The position numbers and the translations under genes are program-made. The notes beneath the pieces were generated by a model. That model did no database searches, was not told where the DNA came from, and saw only the letters and a list, made by a program, of their open reading frames with translations. From an uncultured Pseudobutyrivibrio sp. (lineage in GTDB: Bacteria; Bacillota; Clostridia; Lachnospirales; Lachnospiraceae), in NCBI GenBank assembly GCA_900546435.1, contig URCQ01000007.1:23502-87501 (forward strand): a stretch of DNA of 64,000 nucleotides, read 5' to 3'. Below, piece after piece: positions 1 through 8,634 of the stretch (positions within the stretch are counted from its first letter, which is position 1; every line of letters starts with the position of its first letter).

Positions 1-442
1 GTGCCACCACACAGACGCCTCGTATTTTGGGCGATATTGTTTTCGTTTCATACGGTGTATTCGACGCTAGTACCGTGGAATGTTCTGCACTCATTTCCTG
101 CTGCGTCACCTCCCCTGCTTCTTTTGTCACACTACTCTTGCTGTTACTGTCTTGTGCCAGAACGCTTTCGCCCTCATCTTCCAATGTAATCATCACACGC
201 ACAGCACCCACACCATGCATCTGCGCGATCAGTTCCTCCAACTCCTGTTCCAGTTGCCTTACATAAGTCTCATTTTCCAACTGTGGTTCCTGTTTTTGCT
301 CTGCCCCGGAAAGCCTCTTTTCTTTCGTATCAACCGGTATTGCGATTACAAGCAAAAGAACGCCTAGCAATATACAGACAATCCATTTTTGCCGGTCCAT
401 CTTTTTAAAAACGGATGTCATCGCTTTTCTCCAATTTTCCAT
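1..442 (-). CDS. spoIIIAG: Stage III sporulation protein AG (partial, C-terminus beyond window)
   Basis: The frame reads from an ATG at 442 to the left edge (147 residues), so the C-terminus is missing. The start overlaps the stop of spoIIIAF by one base (TAATG). Visible features are a short cytoplasmic N-terminus, one membrane segment at about residues 20-36 (WIVCILLGVLLLVIAI), then an extracytoplasmic part with a Glu-rich helix and the stretch GVGAVRVMITLE. This matches SpoIIIAG, a ring-forming component of the SpoIIIA-SpoIIQ feeding-tube channel between mother cell and forespore. It is the last visible gene of the operon; spoIIIAH would be expected further left. Identification rests on operon order plus the single-pass topology. 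Confidence 0.88.
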   Translation of the reverse strand, partial: MENWRKAMTSVFKKMDRQKWIVCILLGVLLLVIAIPVDTKEKRLSGAEQKQEPQLENETYVRQLEQELEELIAQMHGVGAVRVMITLEDEGESVLAQDSNSKSSVTKEAGEVTQQEMSAEHSTVLASNTPYETKTISPKIRGVCVVA

Positions 443-735
443 TATTCCTCCTGTCCCTGCACAATGGCATTTACATAGTTCTCATCCAAAAAAGAATACG
501 ATTCTGCTTCTTCTTTTCGTCTTTCCCACTCTTCATAATAGCCACGAAACGCCTGATTCCAACGCTGTTCATAATTTCCCTTTCCAATTCCCAGTACAGA
601 TGCCAGGCAAAACAAAACCAGAATCATCTCCAGAAAAAAACGTAAATAACGGCGATATACGTCCGAGGGGAGCAAATACAAAAGCATTGCAAATATCAGA
701 AATAACGAGATATACGCCTTCACCCATACAAGCAC
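442..735 (-). CDS. spoIIIAF: Stage III sporulation protein AF
   Basis: This 97-residue protein has two closely spaced N-terminal hydrophobic segments (about residues 4-22 and 31-50) followed by a charged C-terminal tail. That is the layout of SpoIIIAF, a mother-cell membrane component of the SpoIIIA channel. It is shorter than the Bacillus subtilis protein, which carries a larger soluble ring-building domain. The start is a GTG that overlaps the spoIIIAE stop (TAGTG), with GGAGG nine bases upstream inside the spoIIIAE end, so the two are translationally coupled. The assignment relies heavily on its position between spoIIIAE and spoIIIAG. Confidence 0.85.
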   Translation of the reverse strand: MLVWVKAYISLFLIFAMLLYLLPSDVYRRYLRFFLEMILVLFCLASVLGIGKGNYEQRWNQAFRGYYEEWERRKEEAESYSFLDENYVNAIVQGQEE

Positions 736-1796
736 TAGTTGTGTCCTCCGATCAATGTCGTCATTGCCACTGTGATAAAAATAAGAATGGCACAGTTCGT
801 CAGAATTCGAAACAGCATGCCGCCTCCCTTTGCCGCCACCAAAATAGCATTACTGATACGTTTATCTGCAACAGGTTCCACAAACGCAGCCAACACGCGG
901 TAGAAAAATGTCATAATCCCCACTTTCGATAAGGGCACTGCAACTAAAAGCACCAGGACAACAAGCGCCGCCGCCCCGATTCCGCTACGAATCACTTCAC
1001 TCGCAGCTAAAAACAAATCGGATGCTGCCGATAAGGTCGACCCAATTCCAGGCACAAATGCAAGAGATTTTCGAAGCGTCTGTCTTGCAAAGGTATCCGT
1101 TACCGGAGCAATCGCATTTTTTATAATATTTAAACCCAACACAATCGATGTTAGAATTTTGAGTGCCCACGAAACCATATTTTCCAGTAAATCCGTCAAT
1201 TTCGAGAAACGCCCCTCTTCCATCACATAATTTAATAATCCCATGACTACATAAATACGGATCAACGGCACCAGCCCATCCGCCAGAATCCATTGGACCA
1301 GATAGACCACCAAATACCCCAGCTCATAAAAGCCCAACGCCGTCGCATCCCCGCCGGTCACAATAACGGTTGTCGCAAACACCGGAACGAACGCTGTCAT
1401 AAAATCCAAGACAATGCCAATCGTTTGCTGCACCACCTGGTCGAGCAGCAACACCGATTTCATTAACAGCACCATCAAAAGAGCATATACCAGCAAAAAA
1501 CAGACATTGGAAATATAAGATTGTTCAAACACCTGCGCAAAATTTTTCAATAAAGAAAACGCAATGGTTAAAAGCAGAATATAAAGCAGATACTTACGGT
1601 TCAACTCCCATTCTCCCAGAAAAAATTGCCAGATCATTTGTCCCAATCCCTGACTAAAATCCATTTCTCCGGTGATCAGCTTTTCTACAATCTGTGCAAA
1701 AGATAACTGCGTCAGGCCGCCACTTTGTCCCAGCGTATCTTCAATGCCACTAAAATCTAACGACGTCAAAAGTGTTCCTACGGTATCATCCATCAT
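735..1796 (-). CDS. spoIIIAE: Stage III sporulation protein AE
   Basis: A 353-residue polytopic membrane protein with about seven to eight hydrophobic segments from residue 65 to the C-terminus. It fits SpoIIIAE, the large integral membrane subunit of the SpoIIIA channel that mother cells need to sustain forespore sigma-G activity. The ATG overlaps the spoIIIAD stop (ATGA) and GGAGG lies just upstream within spoIIIAD. Many homologues are near 400 residues with an N-terminal signal peptide. This reading begins without one, and the overlap with spoIIIAD leaves no room for a longer start, so the shorter form appears genuine. Confidence 0.92.
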   Translation of the reverse strand: MMDDTVGTLLTSLDFSGIEDTLGQSGGLTQLSFAQIVEKLITGEMDFSQGLGQMIWQFFLGEWELNRKYLLYILLLTIAFSLLKNFAQVFEQSYISNVCFLLVYALLMVLLMKSVLLLDQVVQQTIGIVLDFMTAFVPVFATTVIVTGGDATALGFYELGYLVVYLVQWILADGLVPLIRIYVVMGLLNYVMEEGRFSKLTDLLENMVSWALKILTSIVLGLNIIKNAIAPVTDTFARQTLRKSLAFVPGIGSTLSAASDLFLAASEVIRSGIGAAALVVLVLLVAVPLSKVGIMTFFYRVLAAFVEPVADKRISNAILVAAKGGGMLFRILTNCAILIFITVAMTTLIGGHN

Positions 1797-2170
1797 AAAA
1801 AAGCCTCCACAGTTGATAAAAATGCCATCAGCACCGGCATACCAAGTGCCAATATGGACAACTTCGCTAACACTTGTATCTGACTTGCTATACTTGCATA
1901 CCCCGCATCCCTACAGATAGAGGAAGTGAATTCAGAAAGATACGTGATACCTATCATCTTTAAAATCACATCCATATAGAGGGTATCTACATGCACAAAA
2001 TCTGCCAGATGCTCTATATATACCATGATCTCCTGTATCTTTGACAACACAGAAAAAAAGATTACGGCACAACAGGCAAGGCTTAAAAGCATTGCAAATT
2101 CCGGTCTCTCCTGCCGAAACAAAAGTGCCAGAAGTACAGTTGCAATCCCCGCTACTGCCACACACACCAT
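1793..2170 (-). CDS. spoIIIAD: Stage III sporulation protein AD
   Basis: A 125-residue membrane protein with hydrophobic segments at about residues 2-15, 25-45 and 95-120, as in SpoIIIAD. SpoIIIAC and SpoIIIAD are small related membrane proteins of the SpoIIIA complex. AGGAGG lies ten bases before the ATG, and the stop overlaps the start of spoIIIAE by four bases. A reading of similar length in another frame over this interval has no operon logic and is a shadow. Confidence 0.92.
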   Translation of the reverse strand: MVCVAVAGIATVLLALLFRQERPEFAMLLSLACCAVIFFSVLSKIQEIMVYIEHLADFVHVDTLYMDVILKMIGITYLSEFTSSICRDAGYASIASQIQVLAKLSILALGMPVLMAFLSTVEAFL

Positions 2171-2184
2171 ATGCTTATCGCCTC

Positions 2185-2379
2185 CTACATATCAAATAAT
2201 GTTTCCATCATAGCAAACAAATCTACAATATACGGAACCACCCAAAACAATACAACCAAAAGACCTCCCATGGAGATAAAAAATGCCTGTTCATCCCTTC
2301 CACTATGTTTCAATATTTGATTTAAAATGGTTACCAAAATACCAACGGCTGCAATTTTAAATAATAGTTCTACCGGCAT
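2185..2379 (-). CDS. spoIIIAC: Stage III sporulation protein AC
   Basis: A 64-residue protein with two transmembrane helices (about residues 5-22 and 32-52) joined by a loop with GRDEQAF. This is the standard size and topology of SpoIIIAC. It starts four bases after the spoIIIAB stop and ends 14 bases before the spoIIIAD start, so it lies in the same transcript. No strong ribosome binding site precedes it, which suggests translation coupled to spoIIIAB. Confidence 0.93.
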   Translation of the reverse strand: MPVELLFKIAAVGILVTILNQILKHSGRDEQAFFISMGGLLVVLFWVVPYIVDLFAMMETLFDM

Positions 2380-2383
2380 ATTC

Positions 2384-2899
2384 TCATAGCAACAGCAATA
2401 ATAACATCATCAACCCCATTCCTGTTGTACATGCTGTCACCTTTCCCCTTTCTTTTTTTGTACGTTCTTCCGCCATCACCTGATGGGAAAAAGCTTCATA
2501 AAACACAGCAAAATCTTGTGCCTCTCCGGGAACGCTGGCAGAAAATAAGGAGCAAAGAGCCTGCATAAACAAGACCCTTTCCTCCTCTTTTGTCATTGCT
2601 TTCAATTCCGGTGTTAATTCTTCCTGCAAAATCGCTTCCATTGTTTCTTTATTATGTAGCAAAAGACGCAGGCGGACCTGGGTAAAATAAGTACAAAGCC
2701 CAGTAACTTTCCGCTCACTTTCCATGGCAAGCACTGCCATGACGGGCAGATTTCGCTTAAGCACTGCCTGCTGCATACGCAAAAGGCACGTTTGCATTTC
2801 CTGCAAAAATTGCATGCGCTGCTGCCTTGCATACCATTGCTGATACAAAAGTCCCATACTGCCCAGCAAAAAAACGCTCACACCAAATGCTTTGTACAC
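2384..2899 (-). CDS. spoIIIAB: Stage III sporulation protein AB
   Basis: A 171-residue protein, the usual SpoIIIAB length. It has an N-terminal membrane anchor (about residues 5-20), a soluble helical domain, and a very hydrophobic Leu-rich C-terminal segment. SpoIIIAB resembles GspF-type platform proteins of type II secretion, which fits its partnership with the ATPase SpoIIIAA. The start is a GTG lying 22 bases inside the end of spoIIIAA, with GGGGG seven bases upstream. Confidence 0.92.
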   Translation of the reverse strand: MYKAFGVSVFLLGSMGLLYQQWYARQQRMQFLQEMQTCLLRMQQAVLKRNLPVMAVLAMESERKVTGLCTYFTQVRLRLLLHNKETMEAILQEELTPELKAMTKEEERVLFMQALCSLFSASVPGEAQDFAVFYEAFSHQVMAEERTKKERGKVTACTTGMGLMMLLLLLL

Positions 2900-3834
2900 A
2901 ATACATCCCCCATTTCATTGTAAATTGTAAGCATTCGTCTCCCATCTGCCTCTTTTTCCATCCAAAGCAGACGTAAAAACGCACATTCCGCCATCCACGG
3001 CTGCATACTTCTTTTCTCCCAGTATTCCGATACACTTCCTGCATGCATCGTTGCCAAAATACCAATGCCACAACGCATCGCATATGCAATATTCTGTAAA
3101 TCTTTTTCTCCACCGATTTCATCTAATGCTAACACCTGTGGTGCCATCGTACGGATTGCCTGCATGCTGGCAGCCTCTTTTTCGTATCCAGAATACACAT
3201 CAGTATGCATGCCGACATCATTTTGCGGTACGCCAAAATTTACTGCAGCCACCTCATATCGTTCATCCAAAAGTGCTATCCCGCGGCAATTAACGCGGTT
3301 TGATAACAAACGTAAGATATCGCGTAAGCATGTTGTTTTGCCCACCCCCGGTGCTGCTAAAATCAATGTATGTAAAAATCTTTCTTTTTCAAAAAGCCAT
3401 GGCACGACCCAATTTGCACACCCCTTTTTTTCATGCGGAATCCGGATAGAGAAAAACATCGGGTATTCCATAGCCAGATGTGTCCCTTCTGCCATGTACT
3501 GCCCACAAACGCCGACGCGAATCCCCCCGGGCAGCGTAAGATATCCCTGCCGCAATTGCTTTGCATACGCATAGCGGGAATACTCACAAAGATATGTCAT
3601 CATCTCCTGCAAATCCTTTTCAAAAAGACGTATTCCTGCCTCTGCGCTCTCTGTTTTCCTACTATGAATGGGATCTACATAAAAATAATCTCCTGCGGTA
3701 ATAAACTGCACCGGTTGTCCGATGCGAATGCGAATCTCCTCCAATTCTGCAACATCCCATGTTATTTTCTCCATTACCTGTCGTAGTTTCATCGGAAATA
3801 TTTGTTTTAACTCGTCCATCTGTTTTTCAGCCAT
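2878..3834 (-). CDS. spoIIIAA: Stage III sporulation protein AA, secretion-type ATPase
   Basis: A 318-residue cytosolic ATPase of the GspE/VirB11-like class that energises the SpoIIIA channel. The P-loop APGVGKTT is at about residue 160 and a Walker B motif LDEIGG lies about 75 residues later. It is the first gene of the operon. The ATG at 3834 has no strong Shine-Dalgarno sequence, so a start five codons later is possible. In Bacillus this operon is controlled by sigma-E. I looked for a sigma-E promoter in 3840-3940 and found no convincing match. Confidence 0.95.
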   Translation of the reverse strand: MAEKQMDELKQIFPMKLRQVMEKITWDVAELEEIRIRIGQPVQFITAGDYFYVDPIHSRKTESAEAGIRLFEKDLQEMMTYLCEYSRYAYAKQLRQGYLTLPGGIRVGVCGQYMAEGTHLAMEYPMFFSIRIPHEKKGCANWVVPWLFEKERFLHTLILAAPGVGKTTCLRDILRLLSNRVNCRGIALLDERYEVAAVNFGVPQNDVGMHTDVYSGYEKEAASMQAIRTMAPQVLALDEIGGEKDLQNIAYAMRCGIGILATMHAGSVSEYWEKRSMQPWMAECAFLRLLWMEKEADGRRMLTIYNEMGDVLCTKHLV

Positions 3835-3940
3835 AATCTAATATATGATGGTACAAGATTTTTATGATTACCAGATGCGGCATAATGTATTCAGAAGCAA
3901 AACGATAAAACATGCTCGATCTATTTTCCCACCGCCATGA

Positions 3941-3976
3941 TAATAAAAAAAGAGATGTGACCGTAATCACATCTCT
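3941..3976 (-). terminator. Rho-independent terminator of rpsU
   Basis: A perfect 10-bp stem (AGAGATGTGA pairing with TCACATCTCT) around a 6-base loop is followed on the minus strand by a run of seven T. It starts 19 bases after the rpsU stop and separates rpsU from the spoIIIA operon. Confidence 0.93.
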
Positions 3977-3995
3977 TACTAAACGCAATTTAAAT

Positions 3996-4172
3996 TTAGT
4001 TATACTTACGTTTTCTAGCAGCTTCAGACTTCTTCTTACGCTTTACGCTTGGCTTTTCATAGTGCTCTCTCTTGCGGATCTCCTGCTGGATTCCTGCCTT
4101 AGCACAGTTGCGCTTGAATCTGCGTAATGCGCTATCTAAAGATTCGTTCTCTTTAACTGTTACACTTGACAT
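3996..4172 (-). CDS. rpsU: 30S ribosomal protein S21
   Basis: A 58-residue basic protein beginning MSSVTVKENESLDSALRRFK and ending in a Lys/Arg-rich tail (KRKKKSEAARKRKYN). This is the full length and signature of bacterial S21, a small-subunit protein near the 3' end of 16S rRNA. The conserved N-terminal pattern (V, E, E/S-LD-ALRRFKR) and the motif REHYEKPS are all present. GGAGGGAGG lies about 14 bases upstream of the ATG. It is a single-gene unit with its own promoter (4251-4278) and terminator (3941-3976). Codon use is typical of highly expressed genes. Confidence 0.98.
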   Translation of the reverse strand: MSSVTVKENESLDSALRRFKRNCAKAGIQQEIRKREHYEKPSVKRKKKSEAARKRKYN

Positions 4173-4250
4173 AGTCTTACACCTAACCTCCCTCCAGTTG
4201 GGTATTGTGCATATTCAACTGTTTGGGTAAATATCTTTGCACAGTAAAAT

Positions 4251-4278
4251 ATTATAGCATAAAATCATGTTACGTCAA
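4251..4278 (-). promoter_or_regulatory. Sigma-A type promoter for rpsU
   Basis: On the minus strand a -35 TTGACG and a perfect -10 TATAAT are separated by 16 bases, about 80 bases before the rpsU start. A second TTGACA lies 24 bases further upstream. Confidence 0.8.
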
Positions 4279-4346
4279 CTGTTTTCTTCATAAACTGTCA
4301 ATTTCTTCAACATGAATTTACGAATTACACCGTTTTATCCACCATT

Positions 4347-7031
4347 TTAGGATAACTGTGCTGCTAATGCCTCTGCCACAGCTGCAATCGCATCCGGAAT
4401 ACCAGCCGGATTCTTACCGCCAGCCTGTGCCATGTTTGGACGACCACCGCCGCCACCACCAACAAGTCCGGCAATGGATTTAATCAGGTTACCCGCATGC
4501 GCACCCGCTTTCATAGCCTCATCTGTAACCATAGCAACCAGATTTACTTTTCCATCTTTTGCAGATGCCAAAACAACAACGCCTTCTCCTAATTTATTCT
4601 TGAGGTCATCGCCAAGATCACGTAAACCATTCATATCCACGTCATCTACCGATGTTGCCAGAAGTTTCACACCAGATACTTCAACGACAGCGTCCATAAC
4701 ATTACCGAGTGCACTCTGTGCTGCCTTTGCTTTGAGTGATTCATTCTCACTCTGCAATTCCTTCACTTCTGCCATCAGTTTTTCCAGACGTTCTACCAGA
4801 TTTGCAGGTGTTGCCTTTACTGTCTTAGCAGCCTTCTGCATCTCCTTTTCCACGTTCGCATAATAAGCAATCACATTTGTACCTGTCAAAGCTTCAATAC
4901 GTCTGACACCAGCAGCTACGCCATTTTCAGAAATAATCTTAAATGCCATAATATCGCCGGTATTTTCTACATGTGTACCACCACAGAATTCCTTAGAGAA
5001 GTCTCCCATGGAAACGACACGAACCTTTTCTCCATATTTCTCACCAAACAATGCCATTGCGCCTGTCTGCTTTGCTTCTTCCTGCGTCATCACTTGTGTT
5101 ACAACCGGAATATGTTCTGCAATCTTTGCATTTACCATGTCTTCTACACGCTGCAATTCATCTGCCGTCATGGCTGAAAAATGCGTAAAGTCAAATCGTG
5201 TACGCTCTCCATCCTGGAAAGAACCGGACTGTGCCACATGATTACCAAGTACTTCCTGCAATGCTTTTTGCAGTAAATGTGTTGCGGAGTGATTGCGACA
5301 GGTGTTCATACGATTGGTCTTATCTACAGACAATGTCACTTCCTGACCAACCGCAATCATGCCCTGCTCCATATGACCAATATGGCCATATCTTCCACCA
5401 ACAAGCTTCACGGTATCATCTACAATAAACTTGCCACCATCTGTATAAATCACACCTTTATCTCCCTGCTGGCCACCCATGGTAGCATAAAAAGGTGTCA
5501 CATCGCATACAATCGTTCCATTCTCACCCTCAGCGATACCATTTGCAAGTTCAGACACAACCCTGCCCTCTGCATCTTCTTTTGCTGTTGCAAGAACGGT
5601 AACCTTACCTGTATCCTCTAACTTATCATAGCCGGTAAACTCGGATGTAATTGATAAATCTACATTTTCAAATACAGAAGCATCTGCACCCATATAATTG
5701 GTAACTTTACGTGCAGATCTTGCTTTCTGACGCTGTTCTTCCATGCAGGCATGGAATCCTTCTTCGTCGTAAGAGAAACCTTTTTCTTCGAGAATTTCCT
5801 GGGTCAGATCTACAGGGAATCCGTACGTATCGTATAATTTGAATGTATTTTCACCAGAAAGTTCTTTTGAACCAGCTGCAACCATCTCCTGTTCCATCTG
5901 GGCAAGAATAGCAAGTCCCTGGTCAATGGTCTTATTAAATTTCTCTTCTTCCTCTGTCAGAACCTTAAAGATAAAGTCTTTTCTTTCTTCTAATTCCGGA
6001 TAACCATCCTTACATTCTTCAATAACGGTATTGGAAAGATTAGCAAGGAAGGTATCCTTGATACCAAGCATTCGTCCATGACGTGCTGCACGACGAATCA
6101 GACGACGTAATACATAACCACGGCCTTCATTCGATGGCATAACACCATCTGACACCAAAAATGTAGAGGAACGGATATGGTCGGTAATCAGACGAATTGA
6201 TACATCATCCATCGCATCCACCTGATATGTCTTCCCACTCATCTCACAAATACGGTCACGAATTGCCTTCATGGTATCAATATCAAAAACAGAATCCACA
6301 TCCTGCATAACAACTGCAAGACGTTCCAATCCCATACCTGTATCAATGTTCTTCTGCTCTAATTCACTATAACCGCCTTTGCCATCACCATAAAACTGGG
6401 TAAATACGTTGTTCCATACTTCCATGAAACGATCACACTCGCATCCCACTTTACAGTCCGGACTGCCACAGCCATATTTTTCACCACGATCATAATATAT
6501 CTCAGAACATGGTCCACAAGGTCCTGCGCCATGTTCCCAGAAGTTATCACATTCACCGGTCTCAGGATCACGGTAAAAACGGGTGATTCTATCTGCTGGA
6601 ACACCAATCTTTTTATTCCAGATTTCAAAAGCCTCATCATCCTCTCCATAAATAGATGGGTAAAGACGATCTGGTTCCATACCAAGGACTTCCGTCAAAA
6701 ACTCCCATGACCAGCTGATGGCTTCTTTCTTAAAATAATCTCCGAAAGAGAAATTTCCAAGCATTTCAAAAAATGTCAGATGACGTGCTGTCTTACCAAC
6801 ATTTTCGATATCACCTGTACGAACACACTTCTGACAAGTCGTCACACGACGTCTTGGCGGAATCTCCTGCCCTGTAAAATAAGGCTTCAGTGGTGCCATA
6901 CCGGCATTAATCAATAACAGACTGTTATCGTTATGTGGTACCAATGAAAAACTCTTCATTGCAAGATGACCCTTGCTCTCAAAGAATTCAAGGTACATTC
7001 TTCTTAATTCGTTTACTCCATACTTCTTCAA
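4347..7031 (-). CDS. alaS: Alanine--tRNA ligase
   Basis: An 894-residue AlaRS charging tRNA-Ala. It shows the class II catalytic core (residues about 1-240, with TCQKCVRTGDIENVG and FFEMLGNFSFGDYFK). The tRNA-recognition region follows, then the editing domain with HSATH at about residue 575 and the Cys/His motif CGGTH at about 680. The C-terminal oligomerisation domain ends in a glycine run followed by RPNMAQAGG. The start is a TTG with GGAGG eight bases upstream. It follows a small membrane-protein gene and shares its promoter. I saw no T-box leader in the 300 bases upstream. Confidence 0.98.
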   Translation of the reverse strand: MKKYGVNELRRMYLEFFESKGHLAMKSFSLVPHNDNSLLLINAGMAPLKPYFTGQEIPPRRRVTTCQKCVRTGDIENVGKTARHLTFFEMLGNFSFGDYFKKEAISWSWEFLTEVLGMEPDRLYPSIYGEDDEAFEIWNKKIGVPADRITRFYRDPETGECDNFWEHGAGPCGPCSEIYYDRGEKYGCGSPDCKVGCECDRFMEVWNNVFTQFYGDGKGGYSELEQKNIDTGMGLERLAVVMQDVDSVFDIDTMKAIRDRICEMSGKTYQVDAMDDVSIRLITDHIRSSTFLVSDGVMPSNEGRGYVLRRLIRRAARHGRMLGIKDTFLANLSNTVIEECKDGYPELEERKDFIFKVLTEEEEKFNKTIDQGLAILAQMEQEMVAAGSKELSGENTFKLYDTYGFPVDLTQEILEEKGFSYDEEGFHACMEEQRQKARSARKVTNYMGADASVFENVDLSITSEFTGYDKLEDTGKVTVLATAKEDAEGRVVSELANGIAEGENGTIVCDVTPFYATMGGQQGDKGVIYTDGGKFIVDDTVKLVGGRYGHIGHMEQGMIAVGQEVTLSVDKTNRMNTCRNHSATHLLQKALQEVLGNHVAQSGSFQDGERTRFDFTHFSAMTADELQRVEDMVNAKIAEHIPVVTQVMTQEEAKQTGAMALFGEKYGEKVRVVSMGDFSKEFCGGTHVENTGDIMAFKIISENGVAAGVRRIEALTGTNVIAYYANVEKEMQKAAKTVKATPANLVERLEKLMAEVKELQSENESLKAKAAQSALGNVMDAVVEVSGVKLLATSVDDVDMNGLRDLGDDLKNKLGEGVVVLASAKDGKVNLVAMVTDEAMKAGAHAGNLIKSIAGLVGGGGGGRPNMAQAGGKNPAGIPDAIAAVAEALAAQLS

Positions 7032-7049
7032 CGTATCTTCCTCCGAAAT

Positions 7050-7208
7050 TTATTCTTGTGCAGTTGTATCCTCTGTTGCTGCTCCCTGCGCTTCATTTTT
7101 CGCATTCTTTTTCTTGGCTAATTTTATACCAAGCAGTGCTCCACATACCGCAATCACTACTAATATAACAAACAGTAACAGATACGATAAAAAACTACTT
7201 ACGATCAT
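7050..7208 (-). CDS. Small single-pass membrane protein upstream of alaS
   Basis: This 52-residue protein consists of a long N-terminal hydrophobic helix (about residues 2-29) followed by a short basic stretch (KLAKKKNAK) and an acidic, Thr/Gln-rich tail. It would be a membrane protein with a cytoplasmic C-terminus. Two in-frame ATGs exist at 7214 and 7208. The second is chosen because AAGGAGG lies nine bases before it and only three before the first. It lies directly behind a strong promoter (7250-7278) and 18 bases before alaS, so the two are co-transcribed. I do not recognise a function. Confidence 0.75.
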   Translation of the reverse strand: MIVSSFLSYLLLFVILVVIAVCGALLGIKLAKKKNAKNEAQGAATEDTTAQE

Positions 7209-7249
7209 ATTCATATGCCTCCTTGTGACATAGTATTTGTAACATTACT

Positions 7250-7278
7250 ATTATATAGAAATCATCTATGCTTTTCAA
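7250..7278 (-). promoter_or_regulatory. Sigma-A type promoter for the small membrane protein and alaS
   Basis: On the minus strand the -35 box TTGAAA and the -10 box TATAAT are separated by exactly 17 bases, about 42 bases before the first start codon. Confidence 0.85.
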
Positions 7279-7340
7279 GACACCTCATTGATAATTTCCA
7301 ACGACTTCCATACGCTGACTGCAAATTTTCTGCCATAAAA

Positions 7341-7856
7341 TCAAAATGGCAATCGAAGTTGGCTTGCATCTTCCGTTTCTAAAAGAACATCATCCTGTAA
7401 ATACGCTTCCGGCTGGTCTGCTGCACTTGTAGCAAGCACATCGCAACGCTCATTTTCCGGATGTCCGTCATGTCCCTTTACCCAGACAAATTCCACCTGA
7501 TGTGGTGCTTTTGCTGCGAGAAGCGCTTTCCATAAATCTACATTTTTTACCGGTTTTTTATCGGATTTTACCCAATTCTTTTTCAACCAGTTATCCACCC
7601 AATGCTGGTTAAACGCATCGACAACATATTTGGAATCAGAATAAATCGTCACCTGACATGGTTTGTTTAATTCCTGTAAAGCACGGATAACTCCTAAAAG
7701 TTCCATCCGGTTATTGGTCGTCTTCTTATAGCCGCATGACAATTCTTTTTCATGTAGATTACCTGCCTGGTCACGCACCTGTAAAATTGCGCCATACCCT
7801 CCTGGTCCATCTGGGTTTCCTCTTGCAGCGCCATCTGTAAATATGGTTACATGCAT
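7341..7856 (-). CDS. rnhA: Ribonuclease HI
   Basis: A 171-residue RNase HI that cleaves the RNA strand of RNA-DNA hybrids. The four acidic catalytic residues are in their usual settings: Asp in FTDGAARGNP near the N-terminus, Glu in NNRMELLG, Asp in YSDSKYVV, and Asp in NERCDVLA. The lysine-rich basic-protrusion segment (WLKKNWVKSDKKP) marks the E. coli-like subtype. The last 25 or so residues are an unconserved acidic tail. AGGAGAG precedes the ATG, and the gene follows the MBL-fold gene by 11 bases as the last of the punA-mtaD-MBL-rnhA run. Confidence 0.97.
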   Translation of the reverse strand: MHVTIFTDGAARGNPDGPGGYGAILQVRDQAGNLHEKELSCGYKKTTNNRMELLGVIRALQELNKPCQVTIYSDSKYVVDAFNQHWVDNWLKKNWVKSDKKPVKNVDLWKALLAAKAPHQVEFVWVKGHDGHPENERCDVLATSAADQPEAYLQDDVLLETEDASQLRLPF

Positions 7857-7867
7857 TTTCTTCTCTC

Positions 7868-8620
7868 CTAATCCAAATCAAAAATTATATTTTCGCGATC
7901 TATCGAAACCACTTTCTGTGCAAGTCCCACCAATTCTGGTCTGCGTTTAAAACGTTCGATCAAATCATACTGTTTCCACAGATGCATTGGAAATACCACG
8001 TCTACATCTATGTTTTTGAGAAAGTATTCCATCCCAAGATAATACGCATCTCCCAGGCGTGGATCTAAAACAACAAAGGCAACATCTATATGGCGATTTT
8101 TTATACGATGCAATTCGCGTTTATACGCATCCCCATATGTTTTCGTATAAAGTTCTGCTTCCATGCCGGAATTCCACCAATGCAAATCGCCAGCATGATA
8201 AATCGTCTGTCCTTCCACCGAAACCAGATATGCCACGCCTGCATCGGTGGAACGCAGTGTCTCAACGATGAGATCATCGATTTCATATTTTTCGATTACC
8301 GATACAAACTGTATTTCCTTTTTGATTGCCGGGTCAATCCCATGACGCATCAGGTACGCCCGCCCCAATCGAATATCCTTTGAAAAAATATAATTTATCT
8401 TTGGATACTTTTCTTTCCAGTGCAATACCTCCAATGAAAAATGATCTTTATGGCTATGACTTGCAAAAACATAAATGTGTTTATTTGCATCCAGTTCCGG
8501 CATTTTTCCTTCGAAATGTACTGTTTCCACTGCCTCCTTTGGAAAATAGTCAAAAACCAGAATATGATGATCCAATTCCACCACAAAGCACGAATGCCAT
8601 ACATAAGTAACACGTAACAT
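7868..8620 (-). CDS. MBL-fold metallohydrolase (UlaG/RomA-like)
   Basis: A 250-residue metallo-beta-lactamase-fold protein. The metal-binding motif is HSHKDH at about residue 55, a variant of HxHxDH. A later AGDLHWWN supplies the bridging Asp, and PMHLW near the C-terminus supplies another His. Family members hydrolyse phosphoesters or lactones; the substrate cannot be told here. It begins 14 bases after the mtaD stop, with AGAGG before the ATG, and is followed closely by rnhA. The neighbours hint at nucleotide salvage but do not establish it. Confidence 0.85.
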   Translation of the reverse strand: MLRVTYVWHSCFVVELDHHILVFDYFPKEAVETVHFEGKMPELDANKHIYVFASHSHKDHFSLEVLHWKEKYPKINYIFSKDIRLGRAYLMRHGIDPAIKKEIQFVSVIEKYEIDDLIVETLRSTDAGVAYLVSVEGQTIYHAGDLHWWNSGMEAELYTKTYGDAYKRELHRIKNRHIDVAFVVLDPRLGDAYYLGMEYFLKNIDVDVVFPMHLWKQYDLIERFKRRPELVGLAQKVVSIDRENIIFDLD

Positions 8621-8634
8621 AATTTTTCCTCTTT

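Noticed and set aside
1..367. Open frames on the plus strand at the left edge
   Set aside because: They lie opposite the clear spoIIIAG frame, have no ribosome binding sites and low-complexity, Cys/His/Leu-rich products.
3841..3930. Sigma-E promoter for the spoIIIA operon
   Set aside because: The best candidate (ATGTT then AATACATT) has a spacer several bases too long.
4325..4356. Hairpin TTATCC/GGATAA at the alaS stop as terminator
   Set aside because: The stem is only 6 bp, overlaps the stop codon and lacks a T-run.
7032..7340. T-box leader for alaS
   Set aside because: The space is filled by a small gene and a promoter; no T-box sequence or antiterminator is visible.
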